Shown piece after piece: positions 42,291-50,302 of a stretch of DNA of 64,000 nucleotides. Position numbers and translations under genes: made by a program. The notes beneath the pieces are model-generated. The model was not told where the DNA came from. It was given only the letters and a program-made list of their open reading frames with translations, and searched no databases. The DNA comes from Parolsenella sp958406235. GTDB lineage: Bacteria; Actinomycetota; Coriobacteriia; Coriobacteriales; Atopobiaceae. The stretch lies in the NCBI RefSeq assembly GCF_039062465.1, contig NZ_JBCLNF010000001.1, positions 380,927 to 444,926 of the forward strand, in the 5' to 3' direction. Within the stretch, counting starts at the first letter, position 1. Every line of letters starts with the position of its first letter.

Positions 42291-43654
42291 CTGGGCTCCC
42301 CTACCATTGGTCCGCGTAGATACCAAGTGCGTGCTTCCTCGACCTTCACTTCAACAAGCTTGCCGATGAGGGAATCGGGTTCGACGCCTTCCGGAGCACG
42401 GAAGTGAACGGTCTTATTCTTCGGGCTATGACCGACGAGGACATCGCCATCGCGCTTCGAAACACCCTCCACAAGCGCCTCGACAGTGCGACTAAACTCG
42501 ACCTGATTGGCATCGAACGCCTGCTGGGCGACAAGCTCAGCCAAGCGATCGAAACGCTCCTGAATTACCTCGCGGGGAGTCGGGTCATCTATTTCCGCAG
42601 CTGGGGTACCGGGACGCTTCGAATAGATGAAGGTGAACGCAGACTCAAAGCCGACCTCTTTCACGAGAGAGAGGGTCTGCTCAAAGTCTTCCTCGGTCTC
42701 ACCGGGAAAACCAACGATGATGTCCGTCGAGAGCGCGATTCCTGGCATTGCGGACTTAATCTGGTCAGTGAGGGCAAGGTAATCCTCACGCGAATAGTGA
42801 CGGTTCATGGCCTTAAGAACGCGCGTGGAGCCACTCTGAACCGCAAGATGGAGCTGCGGCATGACAGCAGGAGTCTCGGCCATCGCAAGAATTGTCTCGG
42901 GCGAGAGATCCTTAGGGTGAGAACTCGTGAATCGAATGCGTTCGATGCCGGTCTCCCCCACCGCACGCAGAAGCTCGGCAAAACGGGGTGAGCCATAGCG
43001 CTGGCGACCGAAAGAGTTGACGTTCTGGCCAAGAAGGCAGACTTCGCGAACACCATCTTCACGAAGGCGACTCACTTCGTCGACAATATCCTCGAAAACG
43101 CGATCCCTTTCCCTGCCACGGACATACGGCACGATGCAGTAGCTGCAGAAGTTGTTGCAACCCGTCATGATGGGAACCCAAGCATGCCAAGGAGTCTCAC
43201 GCCTACTTGGGAGGTCGCTGGAAAAGCCGGGATCGTCCTCGCTCACGTCCGCCTGAACAGACTTGCCGTTGCCCTCAAGCGCACCGACGAGCAGCTCGGG
43301 AAGGCTGGAGATGGCCCGAGTACCAAAGACCACATCGACGTTCTTCATGTGTTTACGAATGTTTTCGCCATCCCTCTGGGCAATACATCCTCCGATGGCG
43401 ACAAGCCTACGCCCACTCGGCGGCACCGGAGCGCTCACCATGGCAGAAACCTGGCCGTACAGATGGGTATCCGCCTTCTCGCGAACACAACAAGTCATAA
43501 AGACGACGATATCCGCCTCATCGGGCGAGGCAACTTCGATACAGCCGCACGACCCAAGCACGCCAGAAACGCGCTCAGAGTCATGAAGGTTCATCTGACA
43601 TCCGAAGGTCTTAACGTGATACGTAAGACCAGCAAGAGAACGAGAAGCTTCCAC
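42287..43654 (-). CDS. miaB: tRNA-2-methylthio-N6-dimethylallyladenosine synthase
   Basis: A radical-SAM methylthiotransferase acting on the MiaA product. The N-terminal MTTase domain has FGCQMNLHDSERV, CCVREKAD and GGCIAQRDGE (three cluster cysteines). The radical SAM motif is CNNFCSYC near residue 155, and a TRAM domain ends the protein. GTG 43654 overlaps the spoVS stop by one base and gives 455 residues; the frame is open 36 bases further back inside spoVS. Confidence 0.94.
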   Translation of the reverse strand: MEASRSLAGLTYHVKTFGCQMNLHDSERVSGVLGSCGCIEVASPDEADIVVFMTCCVREKADTHLYGQVSAMVSAPVPPSGRRLVAIGGCIAQRDGENIRKHMKNVDVVFGTRAISSLPELLVGALEGNGKSVQADVSEDDPGFSSDLPSRRETPWHAWVPIMTGCNNFCSYCIVPYVRGRERDRVFEDIVDEVSRLREDGVREVCLLGQNVNSFGRQRYGSPRFAELLRAVGETGIERIRFTSSHPKDLSPETILAMAETPAVMPQLHLAVQSGSTRVLKAMNRHYSREDYLALTDQIKSAMPGIALSTDIIVGFPGETEEDFEQTLSLVKEVGFESAFTFIYSKRPGTPAAEIDDPTPREVIQERFDRLAELVAQQAFDANQVEFSRTVEALVEGVSKRDGDVLVGHSPKNKTVHFRAPEGVEPDSLIGKLVEVKVEEARTWYLRGPMVGEPR

Positions 43655-43971
43655 TACGCAACCACCGATCCAGCGCCCTGCTCGATGCAAGTGGCATCCG
43701 CAGGAGTAAGCCTATGAACATAAATTGCAATACGAATTGCCGTGCGACTCTGGCCGTCAATGTCGATATCTGAGAAAGTCGGGGCGCAGGAGATGTCATA
43801 ACCAGTAGGAATCAAGAATCCACGCGCAATTGCGACGGCCTTGATAGCCTGGTTAACAGCGCCGGCACCCACAGACTGGATATTGACCGGCACGCCATCC
43901 TTCACCATACCTGCAATGGCACCCGCAACAGAGGCGGGAGACGATTTGCTCGAGACCTTTAGGTAGTCCAT
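43654..43971 (-). CDS. spoVS: SpoVS-family (Alba-like) protein
   Basis: A 105-residue protein matching stage V sporulation protein S: LKVSSKSSPASVAGAIAG, VPVNIQSVGAGAVNQAIKAVAIARGFL and FSDIDIDGQSRTAIRI. The fold is related to Alba nucleic-acid-binding proteins. No other sporulation gene is seen here, so a general RNA- or DNA-binding role is more likely. A C-terminal extension of about 20 residues goes beyond the usual 86. CAGGAG precedes ATG 43971. It sits between the GHKL ATPase and miaB. Confidence 0.88.
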   Translation of the reverse strand: MDYLKVSSKSSPASVAGAIAGMVKDGVPVNIQSVGAGAVNQAIKAVAIARGFLIPTGYDISCAPTFSDIDIDGQSRTAIRIAIYVHRLTPADATCIEQGAGSVVA

Positions 43972-44067
43972 GGGTAAAGCTCCTGTCGTGTACTGGAATA
44001 ATTCGAGTGCTGTTGTGCTGTGATAGTTAGTGATGGAACTGCGATGAAACGCGCAGGATTTGCCGCG

Positions 44068-45183
44068 TCAGTCTTCTTTTTCAAGGTCAAACGTTACGAC
44101 CACCTTATCATGCGAGACGCTAATCCTCGGATCACCAGCAAGGGCGAGGTAATAGCGCTCAGACAATAACGAGAAGTCACGCTCCATAATACGCGCGAAT
44201 TCCTCGGTGTCGTCTTTAGAAATACGAAGGCCCCTACGATCGCGCGTAAGATCGATTTCCTTTGGACCAGGGGTGCCACCCTGATGAGTAAGCCTATTTG
44301 CGACCGATCTGAGAGGCTTAATTTGACCGGCTAGTATGCGGTGGGCAGTCCGCTCCGAAATGTAGAGCCCAAGTGATTCGGCGATAGAAGCGAGCTCATG
44401 GGCATCCCCAGCAACAGCAGGACGATCAATCACTCTAACCTCATCGATATCATCTACGAATAGAAGGCGAGAGCGATCCGGCGATTCATTGGTAAGCGCG
44501 CGCATAGTGGCAAGTACCTCTGCCGCAGATCCGAGATACACTTCGCACACGCCACGCTCTTCCAACGCAAATTCGCAGCTCGTTCGTATTATGTTTTTGG
44601 GACCACGAAGTCGAGGTTCGCCTTCGTCTCCGCGGCCGATAGTCGGCCACGTACTTTGATCCTTGCGCTCGGTCAAAGCCGTCGTGTCCGATACAACACG
44701 AATGGAAGAGCCGAGTCCCACGCCAGAAGCCATGACATCGGAGCTCTTAGAATTCTCACGAATGGAGAACAGGGCCATGCCTCTTCCATGCACGCCCCAT
44801 CTGTCCATATGCACAGAATCGAGCTTGGATGTAACGCGCGCATCGAAAATCTTCTTGCGCATGGAATCAGGAAGACCAGAGCCATCGTCAATCATGACGA
44901 TGCTACGCTCGTCACCTTCGCGATTTGTAGCTACGAATATGGTGTGGGCACCGGCGTCACGAGAGTTGCGAAGCATCTCAATGACAACGTCCTCGGCACA
45001 GCGAATGTCATGCTTCGCCTGCCTTCGCTCCGCCTCGCCGACACGAAGCCTGACGAAGCCGTTGCCCAAGGACTCTTCAACCCTAATGGCGGAATCCCCT
45101 GAGACGCTTGCAACGAAATCAGCGAGCGAGGGAGTCCCCTTCGAGGCCCCCTCGCTCACGAAATCTGTTCTATCTTCAGCCAT
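44068..45183 (-). CDS. GHKL-fold ATP-binding protein of unknown function
   Basis: A 371-residue cytosolic protein with a Hsp90/MutL/histidine-kinase type ATPase domain: N box EMLRNSRDAGA (69-79), DDGSGLP (99-105) and GVHGRGMALFSI (130-141). It has no sensor, phospho-acceptor His or membrane segment. The middle and C-terminal parts (about 220-371) match no family I know. It starts 17 bases after rny and is followed by spoVS, so it may serve RNA turnover or nucleoprotein remodelling. The specific function is unknown. Confidence 0.78.
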   Translation of the reverse strand: MAEDRTDFVSEGASKGTPSLADFVASVSGDSAIRVEESLGNGFVRLRVGEAERRQAKHDIRCAEDVVIEMLRNSRDAGAHTIFVATNREGDERSIVMIDDGSGLPDSMRKKIFDARVTSKLDSVHMDRWGVHGRGMALFSIRENSKSSDVMASGVGLGSSIRVVSDTTALTERKDQSTWPTIGRGDEGEPRLRGPKNIIRTSCEFALEERGVCEVYLGSAAEVLATMRALTNESPDRSRLLFVDDIDEVRVIDRPAVAGDAHELASIAESLGLYISERTAHRILAGQIKPLRSVANRLTHQGGTPGPKEIDLTRDRRGLRISKDDTEEFARIMERDFSLLSERYYLALAGDPRISVSHDKVVVTFDLEKED

Positions 45184-45200
45184 TCGATGGTAAATGACGT

Positions 45201-46763
45201 CTACTTGGCAACGTCGACAGCGCGAGATTCGCGAATGACAACGACGCGGACCTGACCGGGATACTCCATCTCGTCCTCGATCTGCTTGGCGATGTCATGG
45301 GCAAGCACCGTGGCCTCAGCGTCAGAGATCTTCTCGGGCTGCACCATGACATGAAGCTCACGACCGGCCTGCATGGCATAGGTACGCTCAACGCCCTCAT
45401 GGGCGTTCGAAATCTCCTCGAGCTTCTGGAGACGCTTGATGTAGGTCTCAGCGCTCTCGCGGCGAGCACCGGGACGAGCGGCGGAAACGGCGTCAGCGGC
45501 CATCACGAGCTGATCAAGGATGGTGTTAGGCTCAACGTCTGCGTGGTGAGCCTCGATAGCGTGTACGACCTCAGGGCGCTCGCCATAACGACGGGCAAGA
45601 TCCGCGCCGATAACGGCGTGCGGTCCCTCAACCTCGTGGTCGATCGCCTTACCGATGTCGTGGAGAAGTCCGGCGCGCTTGGGAAGCGTCGGGTCGAGAC
45701 CGAGCTCAGAAGCCATGATGCCGCAAAGCTCAGAAACCTGCTTAGAGTGCGAGAGGACATTCTGTCCAAAGGAAGTGCGATAGCGGAGAGCACCGAGCGT
45801 CTTTACGATCTCGGGGTGAAGATCATGGATCCCAGCGTCGAAAGCTGCCTGCTCACCAGCCTCCTGAACCCTCTGCTGCACGAGAGTCTCCGCCTTCTTA
45901 TACATCTCCTCGATGCGGGCGGGGTGGATACGGCCATCTGCGATAAGGTTCTCGAGAGCAACGCGAGCCGTCTCGCGGCGAACGGGCTCAAAGCTGGAGA
46001 GAAGCACCGTCTCAGGCGTATCGTCAATCACGAGAGAAACACCGGAGACCTGCTCGAAAGTGCGAATGTTTCGACCCTCGCGACCGATGATGCGGCCCTT
46101 GAGGTCATCGGAAGGAATGTGAACCGTGGTTACCGTGACCTCACCGGCCTGATCGGCAGCACAACGCTGAATGGCAGTGGTGACGATCTCGCGAGCGGTC
46201 TTGTCCGCCTGGGCGCGGGCACGCTGCTCACTCTCGCGAAGAATCTGCGCCTCCTCGCGAACAGTATCCTTGCGGACGCGATCGAGAAGCTCCTTGTGCG
46301 CCTCGTCAGTGGAAAGGGCTGCAATACGCTCGAGCTCGGTGGTCTGCTGCTTCATGAGCTCGTCAAGGTCAGACTGGCGGCGGTCAAGCTGGCCGGCCTG
46401 GCTAGAGAGCTGGTGCTCACGACGGTCAAGAGCGTCATTGCGGCGATCAAGAGACTCTTCGCGCTGCATGATGCGGCTCTCCATGGAACGAAGCTCGCTC
46501 TTACGCTGCTTCTCCTCAGCCTCGGCGGCCTGGCGCTGCTTGAGGATGTCTTCCTTAGCGGCGAGAACAGCCTCCTTCTTCGTGGTCTCAGCCTGACGCT
46601 CTGCATCGTGGGTAATCTGCTTGGCCTTCTCCTCGGCCTCAGAAACCTGACGATTTGCATCCTGTACTCGAGCGGAATTCTGGCCGTTGACGACGAAGTG
46701 CGAAATTGCAAAACCAATTGCGAGCGCAACAAGCGCTGCGATAACGACGATCTCGATGCCCAT
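45201..46763 (-). CDS. rny: Ribonuclease Y
   Basis: A membrane-anchored endoribonuclease starting mRNA decay. It has an N-terminal membrane helix (about 4-25), a long coiled coil (about 30-190), a KH domain (VHIPSDDLKGRIIGREGRNIR near residue 210) and an HD domain with LLHDIGKAID near residue 370. Length is 520 residues. PNPase and RNase J are encoded in the same window on the same strand. Confidence 0.96.
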   Translation of the reverse strand: MGIEIVVIAALVALAIGFAISHFVVNGQNSARVQDANRQVSEAEEKAKQITHDAERQAETTKKEAVLAAKEDILKQRQAAEAEEKQRKSELRSMESRIMQREESLDRRNDALDRREHQLSSQAGQLDRRQSDLDELMKQQTTELERIAALSTDEAHKELLDRVRKDTVREEAQILRESEQRARAQADKTAREIVTTAIQRCAADQAGEVTVTTVHIPSDDLKGRIIGREGRNIRTFEQVSGVSLVIDDTPETVLLSSFEPVRRETARVALENLIADGRIHPARIEEMYKKAETLVQQRVQEAGEQAAFDAGIHDLHPEIVKTLGALRYRTSFGQNVLSHSKQVSELCGIMASELGLDPTLPKRAGLLHDIGKAIDHEVEGPHAVIGADLARRYGERPEVVHAIEAHHADVEPNTILDQLVMAADAVSAARPGARRESAETYIKRLQKLEEISNAHEGVERTYAMQAGRELHVMVQPEKISDAEATVLAHDIAKQIEDEMEYPGQVRVVVIRESRAVDVAK

Positions 46764-46942
46764 AGTGACTCCTAGGAAAACGTTTGGTGAGGGTGTTCAG
46801 GAAACCGTCCCACAATGAGACAGAGCCCACCATCCGAGCGAATCCCGGCGTCTATGCTTATGCGAACATCGCAGGTACATGAACAAAGAGTACGTCTGCC
46901 GCGATTATGCCGGCGGACGGGATAAACCCAAATGGTTGTTCT
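46764..46942 (-). other. Long rny leader region
   Basis: The stretch between the predicted rny promoter and its start codon would give an untranslated leader of about 170 bases. It can fold a hairpin with an 8-bp stem near 46892-46917, followed on the transcript by TACTCTTTG. No gene is supported here. A regulatory leader is possible but not shown. Confidence 0.35.
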
Positions 46943-46971
46943 ATTTTATGGTTAACCGAATAATCAGTCAA
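46943..46971 (-). promoter_or_regulatory. Predicted promoter of the rny operon
   Basis: Leftward TTGACT (46971-46966) and TAAAAT (46948-46943) are exactly 17 bases apart, with the palindrome GGTTAACC in the spacer. It could serve rny, the GHKL gene and possibly further genes. Confidence 0.7.
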
Positions 46972-47020
46972 CGTTATGTAACGTCCCCCATCAAGTGCGA
47001 ACAAGTGCGAAAGCGGATGG

Positions 47021-47084
47021 CCGCAGCTCGCCGCAAATGCTGTGCATGACACCCGCAGCTCGTGGCAAATGCCATGAATGGCGC
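47021..47084. repeat. Imperfect 32-bp tandem repeat between recX and rny
   Basis: CCGCAGCTCG begins at 47021 and again at 47053, and the units share C-GCAAATGC and the following ATG. Just upstream CAAGTGCGAA occurs twice at 46992 and 47002. The region has no supported gene; an open minus-strand frame here shows no family pattern. Confidence 0.5.
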
Positions 47085-47102
47085 CCTCTGTCTTAAGTGG
47101 AA

Positions 47103-47819
47103 TTAAAACGCGCCATCTTCTCGAGCTCTGGACAAATAATCTGAAACGACAGACGTGCAAACGGAAATTGGATACCCCTTAGAGCAGAGGAACCTCACGA
47201 GCTTCTGGTATGGATTCTTCTCAGGGATACGCTTTCGCTCGAGGAGTTCGAGAGCGCGGTCCTCAGGGTTCTCGTCATCAAGAAACTCCTCAGGCCAGCC
47301 AGCGACGTCAGACAACGTTACGCCACGATGCGCAAGCTCGCGCTCGATACGAACTGGCCCCCAGCCAGCAGATAGCTTCATGCGAATAAAGGAGCCTGCA
47401 AACCTCTCATCATTGATAATCCTGAGAGTGATTGCCTTTTCGATAGCACGACGCGCACAGTCACGCGTAAAGCCATCTCTAACGAGCTTGTCCTCGGCCT
47501 CCTTGGACGAATATTCCCTGCGAGAAACCATGTCGACCAAGCGCTCCCAGGCACAGGTAATCCCAAGCTCGCGAATCTTATACATGAGCTCGGCATGGCT
47601 CTGCGGCTCTTGGGAATCCGCTGATTCAAGCTTCCTGGCTACGGGCACGGGAATATATAGGTCATCGAAACCCTCTGAGGATACTATCACCTTGGGCTTA
47701 CGCTGGCCCAGGGCAGCTGCTCTGTCTGGATAGGTCGCAGACCAACAAAAGCCGGAGGACGCATGATGCTCATGCGGCTCCCCCGGCTTGATGGCCTTGC
47801 GAACACGACTACTCGGCAC
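47103..47819 (-). CDS. recX: Regulatory protein RecX
   Basis: A modulator of RecA filaments. The RecX core runs through AWERLVDMVSRREYSSKEAEDKL, INDERFAGSFI and GWGPVRIERELAHRGV, repeats of three-helix units. The start is uncertain: GTG 47819 overlaps the recA end by 11 bases and gives 238 residues with an N-terminal tail of about 75 residues without clear family pattern; an internal GTG near 47690 is possible. Coupling with recA is usual. Confidence 0.85.
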   Translation of the reverse strand: MPSSRVRKAIKPGEPHEHHASSGFCWSATYPDRAAALGQRKPKVIVSSEGFDDLYIPVPVARKLESADSQEPQSHAELMYKIRELGITCAWERLVDMVSRREYSSKEAEDKLVRDGFTRDCARRAIEKAITLRIINDERFAGSFIRMKLSAGWGPVRIERELAHRGVTLSDVAGWPEEFLDDENPEDRALELLERKRIPEKNPYQKLVRFLCSKGYPISVCTSVVSDYLSRAREDGAF

Positions 47820-48921
47820 TGTCAGCCTCGGTCGAGGCGTCCTCAGGAGAATCCTCCTCTGGGGCGTCAATAAGGCCCACGGCAACCCTCACGCGGTTCT
47901 CGATCTCTTCACGCAGATCCGGGTGGCTGCGGAGCATCTCCTTGGCGGCCTCTCGTCCCTGCCCAAGGCGCTCGCCTTCGTAGGTATACCAGGCGCCAGA
48001 CTTATTAATGACGTTCTTCTCGACGCCAAGGTCAAGAATCGAGCCCTCCTTCGAGATGCCCGTGCCATACATGATGTCAAACTCGGCAACCTTAAACGGA
48101 GATGCGACCTTGTTCTTGACGACCTTCACGCGAACGCGGTTGCCGATGATATCGCCGCCCTGCTTGATGGAGTCAACACGACGGATATCCATACGAACGG
48201 ATGAGAAGAACTTGAGGGCGCGGCCACCCGGCGTTGTCTCGGGGTTGCCGAACATGACGCCAATCTTCTCACGAAGCTGGTTGATGAAAATACAGGTCGT
48301 GTTCGATTTGGAGAGAGAACCGGCAAGCTTACGGAGAGCTTGGCTCATAAGTCGAGCCTGAAGGCCAACCGTGGTATCACCAATCTCGCCCTCGATCTCA
48401 GCCCTGGGAACAAGGGCGGCGACGGAGTCGACAACTACGACATCGATCGCACCAGACCTGACAAGCATGTCGCAAATCTCAAGCGCCTGCTCACCGGTAT
48501 CCGGTTGGGAGATCAGGACCTCGTCGATATCAACGCCAATACGGGCGGCATAGCCAGGATCAAGAGCATGCTCCGCGTCGATAAAGGCAACGACGCCGCC
48601 CATGGCTTGAGCCTCCGCAAGGATCTCAAGGGAAAGGGTGGTCTTACCAGAGGACTCAGGACCATAAATCTCAATGATGCGACCACGCGGAACGCCGCCG
48701 ATGCCAAGCGCGGTGTCAAGGGCAATGGAGCCAGTGGGAATGGCATCAACGTGGAGGTCTGGGCCGCCATCACCGAACTTCATGATTGCGCCTTTGCCAA
48801 ACTTCTTCTCGATCTCCGCAGTTGTGGATTCGATCATCTCCTCGCGAGCCTTGCCCGTGGTGGGCGCATGAATCTCGCGAGACGTACCGCTGGACTTTGC
48901 CATTTCCTCGTTCCCTTCCAT
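47809..48921 (-). CDS. recA: Recombinase RecA
   Basis: The strand-exchange ATPase and SOS co-protease. Walker A is GPESSGKTT, then FIDAEHALDP, DSVAALVPRAEIEGE and INQLREKIGVMFG with the DNA-binding loops. A long acidic tail ends the protein. I placed the start at ATG 48921, with GGAGG 7 bases upstream, because the longer frame to 48963 crosses the promoter and LexA box. Length is 370 residues. Confidence 0.97.
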   Translation of the reverse strand: MEGNEEMAKSSGTSREIHAPTTGKAREEMIESTTAEIEKKFGKGAIMKFGDGGPDLHVDAIPTGSIALDTALGIGGVPRGRIIEIYGPESSGKTTLSLEILAEAQAMGGVVAFIDAEHALDPGYAARIGVDIDEVLISQPDTGEQALEICDMLVRSGAIDVVVVDSVAALVPRAEIEGEIGDTTVGLQARLMSQALRKLAGSLSKSNTTCIFINQLREKIGVMFGNPETTPGGRALKFFSSVRMDIRRVDSIKQGGDIIGNRVRVKVVKNKVASPFKVAEFDIMYGTGISKEGSILDLGVEKNVINKSGAWYTYEGERLGQGREAAKEMLRSHPDLREEIENRVRVAVGLIDAPEEDSPEDASTEADSAE

Positions 48922-48934
48922 TGTCGTCCTCCAT

Positions 48935-48963
48935 ATAGTACGCGAACGTTCGTTCGTGGTCAA
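48935..48963 (-). promoter_or_regulatory. recA promoter with a LexA box in the spacer
   Basis: Leftward TTGACC (48963-48958) and TACTAT (48940-48935) are 17 bases apart. The perfect palindrome CGAAC-N4-GTTCG at 48943-48956 fills the spacer, so LexA binding would block RNA polymerase. The leader before ATG 48921 is very short, under 15 bases. Confidence 0.85.
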
Positions 48964-49177
48964 CAGAACGGGGAAAGCGTATAACGAGGAAACCCGACAC
49001 TACCTTGCAACCCTCAGACAGAAACCTGACACCCCAGCTCAGGGTCATCATGAAGACAGAAAGACACCGCCCGCAAATCTACGAACGGTGCCTTATTAAG
49101 CCCAAATGGCAAACCTTACAAACCAAAGAATTAAGGTTGACCAGAGTGCGATTAGGAGACACGGCCTTCAAAGCGAA

Positions 49178-50302
49178 CTATAGAGCCTCAGAGACGAGCT
49201 CGAGCGCACGCATGACGGACTGAAGCCTAACCTGGTCTCGATTCCCCTCGAAGACCTCACTAACCGCACGCACCTCGTCACCGAACGAGAGGCCAAACCA
49301 AACTAGACCCACGGGCTTACCGGGAACAGCGCCTCCCGGGCCAGCAATGCCGGTCACGCTAACCGCCACATCGCAATCAAGCGCGCGTCGCGCTCCAGCA
49401 GCCATCTCAGACGCGCACTCAGAAGAAACAGCACCCACGCGCTCGAGGGTCTCATGCGAAACGCCGAGCAGCGCCTCCTTGACCGAGCAAGCATAGCTTC
49501 CCACGGCACCCATGACGACATCAGACGAACCAGGGATAGCTGTGAGGGCACCCTCGACAAGACCTCCAGTGCAACTCTCGGCAGTGCCAATAGTGAGGCC
49601 CTTTGCACGAGCGGCCTCAAGAACGCCCTCAGCCTTCTTGGTGACGTCATCCCAAGTCAGAGGTGAAGATTCAGCACCCACCTCATCAGCAGGCTCCTCA
49701 TCGACAAGAGAACCCCACGCCTTCATGAAATAGTCCACGCCACTCCAGATCGTGAGAATCACCGCGACAAACAGGGCTGCATAGGCAAGATAGATAAGCA
49801 CGGTATGCAGAATCGTGTCCACAGGCAGTGCAAGCGCCAGAAGATTGGTGCAAATGGCTCCCATGGTGGTGGCAGTCTTCCACTTGCCAAGATTGCTTGC
49901 GGCGATAACAACTCCCTTGGAAGCCACGACCATGCGAAGGCCGCTAACGAGGAACTCGCGCGACACGATTACGAGCAGTGGCCACGTAACGGGCTCACCG
50001 CGTTCAAGCAGATAGCAGAGAGAAACGATGACGACGAGCTTATCGGCAATCGGATCGAGGAACTTACCGAAGGTGGTCACCTCGTTGCGACTCCTCGCGA
50101 GGTATCCGTCGAGTTTGTCGGTAAGGGAAAGGAGGCAGAACGCGACAAATACCGCAAACATGCCCCAGGAAATACCCTCGGTGGGCACCTTACCGCCAAG
50201 AAGTTCGGCCATGAGAAGCCAAACGGGAACGAAGACGACTCGAATGCAGGTGACGATGTTAGCGGGAGTCCAGATGGAATGGCCTTTCTTGACGTCAGCC
50301 AT
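49178..50302 (-). CDS. Fusion of phosphatidylglycerophosphate synthase and nicotinamide-nucleotide amidase (PgsA-PncC)
   Basis: Residues 1 to about 198 are a complete PgsA with membrane helices and the motif D62-x2-DG-x2-AR-x8-G-x3-D83-x3-D87. After an acidic linker (about 200-215) comes a CinA C-terminal/PncC domain with TAESCTGG (240-247), SVTGIAGPGG and KPVGLVWFG, which deamidates NMN to NaMN. The two are usually separate neighbours in the rimO-pgsA-cinA-recA order, so this looks like an in-frame gene fusion. ATG 50302 directly follows the rimO stop. Confidence 0.9.
   Translation of the reverse strand: MADVKKGHSIWTPANIVTCIRVVFVPVWLLMAELLGGKVPTEGISWGMFAVFVAFCLLSLTDKLDGYLARSRNEVTTFGKFLDPIADKLVVIVSLCYLLERGEPVTWPLLVIVSREFLVSGLRMVVASKGVVIAASNLGKWKTATTMGAICTNLLALALPVDTILHTVLIYLAYAALFVAVILTIWSGVDYFMKAWGSLVDEEPADEVGAESSPLTWDDVTKKAEGVLEAARAKGLTIGTAESCTGGLVEGALTAIPGSSDVVMGAVGSYACSVKEALLGVSHETLERVGAVSSECASEMAAGARRALDCDVAVSVTGIAGPGGAVPGKPVGLVWFGLSFGDEVRAVSEVFEGNRDQVRLQSVMRALELVSEAL

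Noticed and set aside
46858..47160. 100-codon minus-strand frame between recX and rny
   Set aside because: It overlaps the recX end and the rny promoter and covers direct repeats. No recognisable ribosome site or domain supports it.
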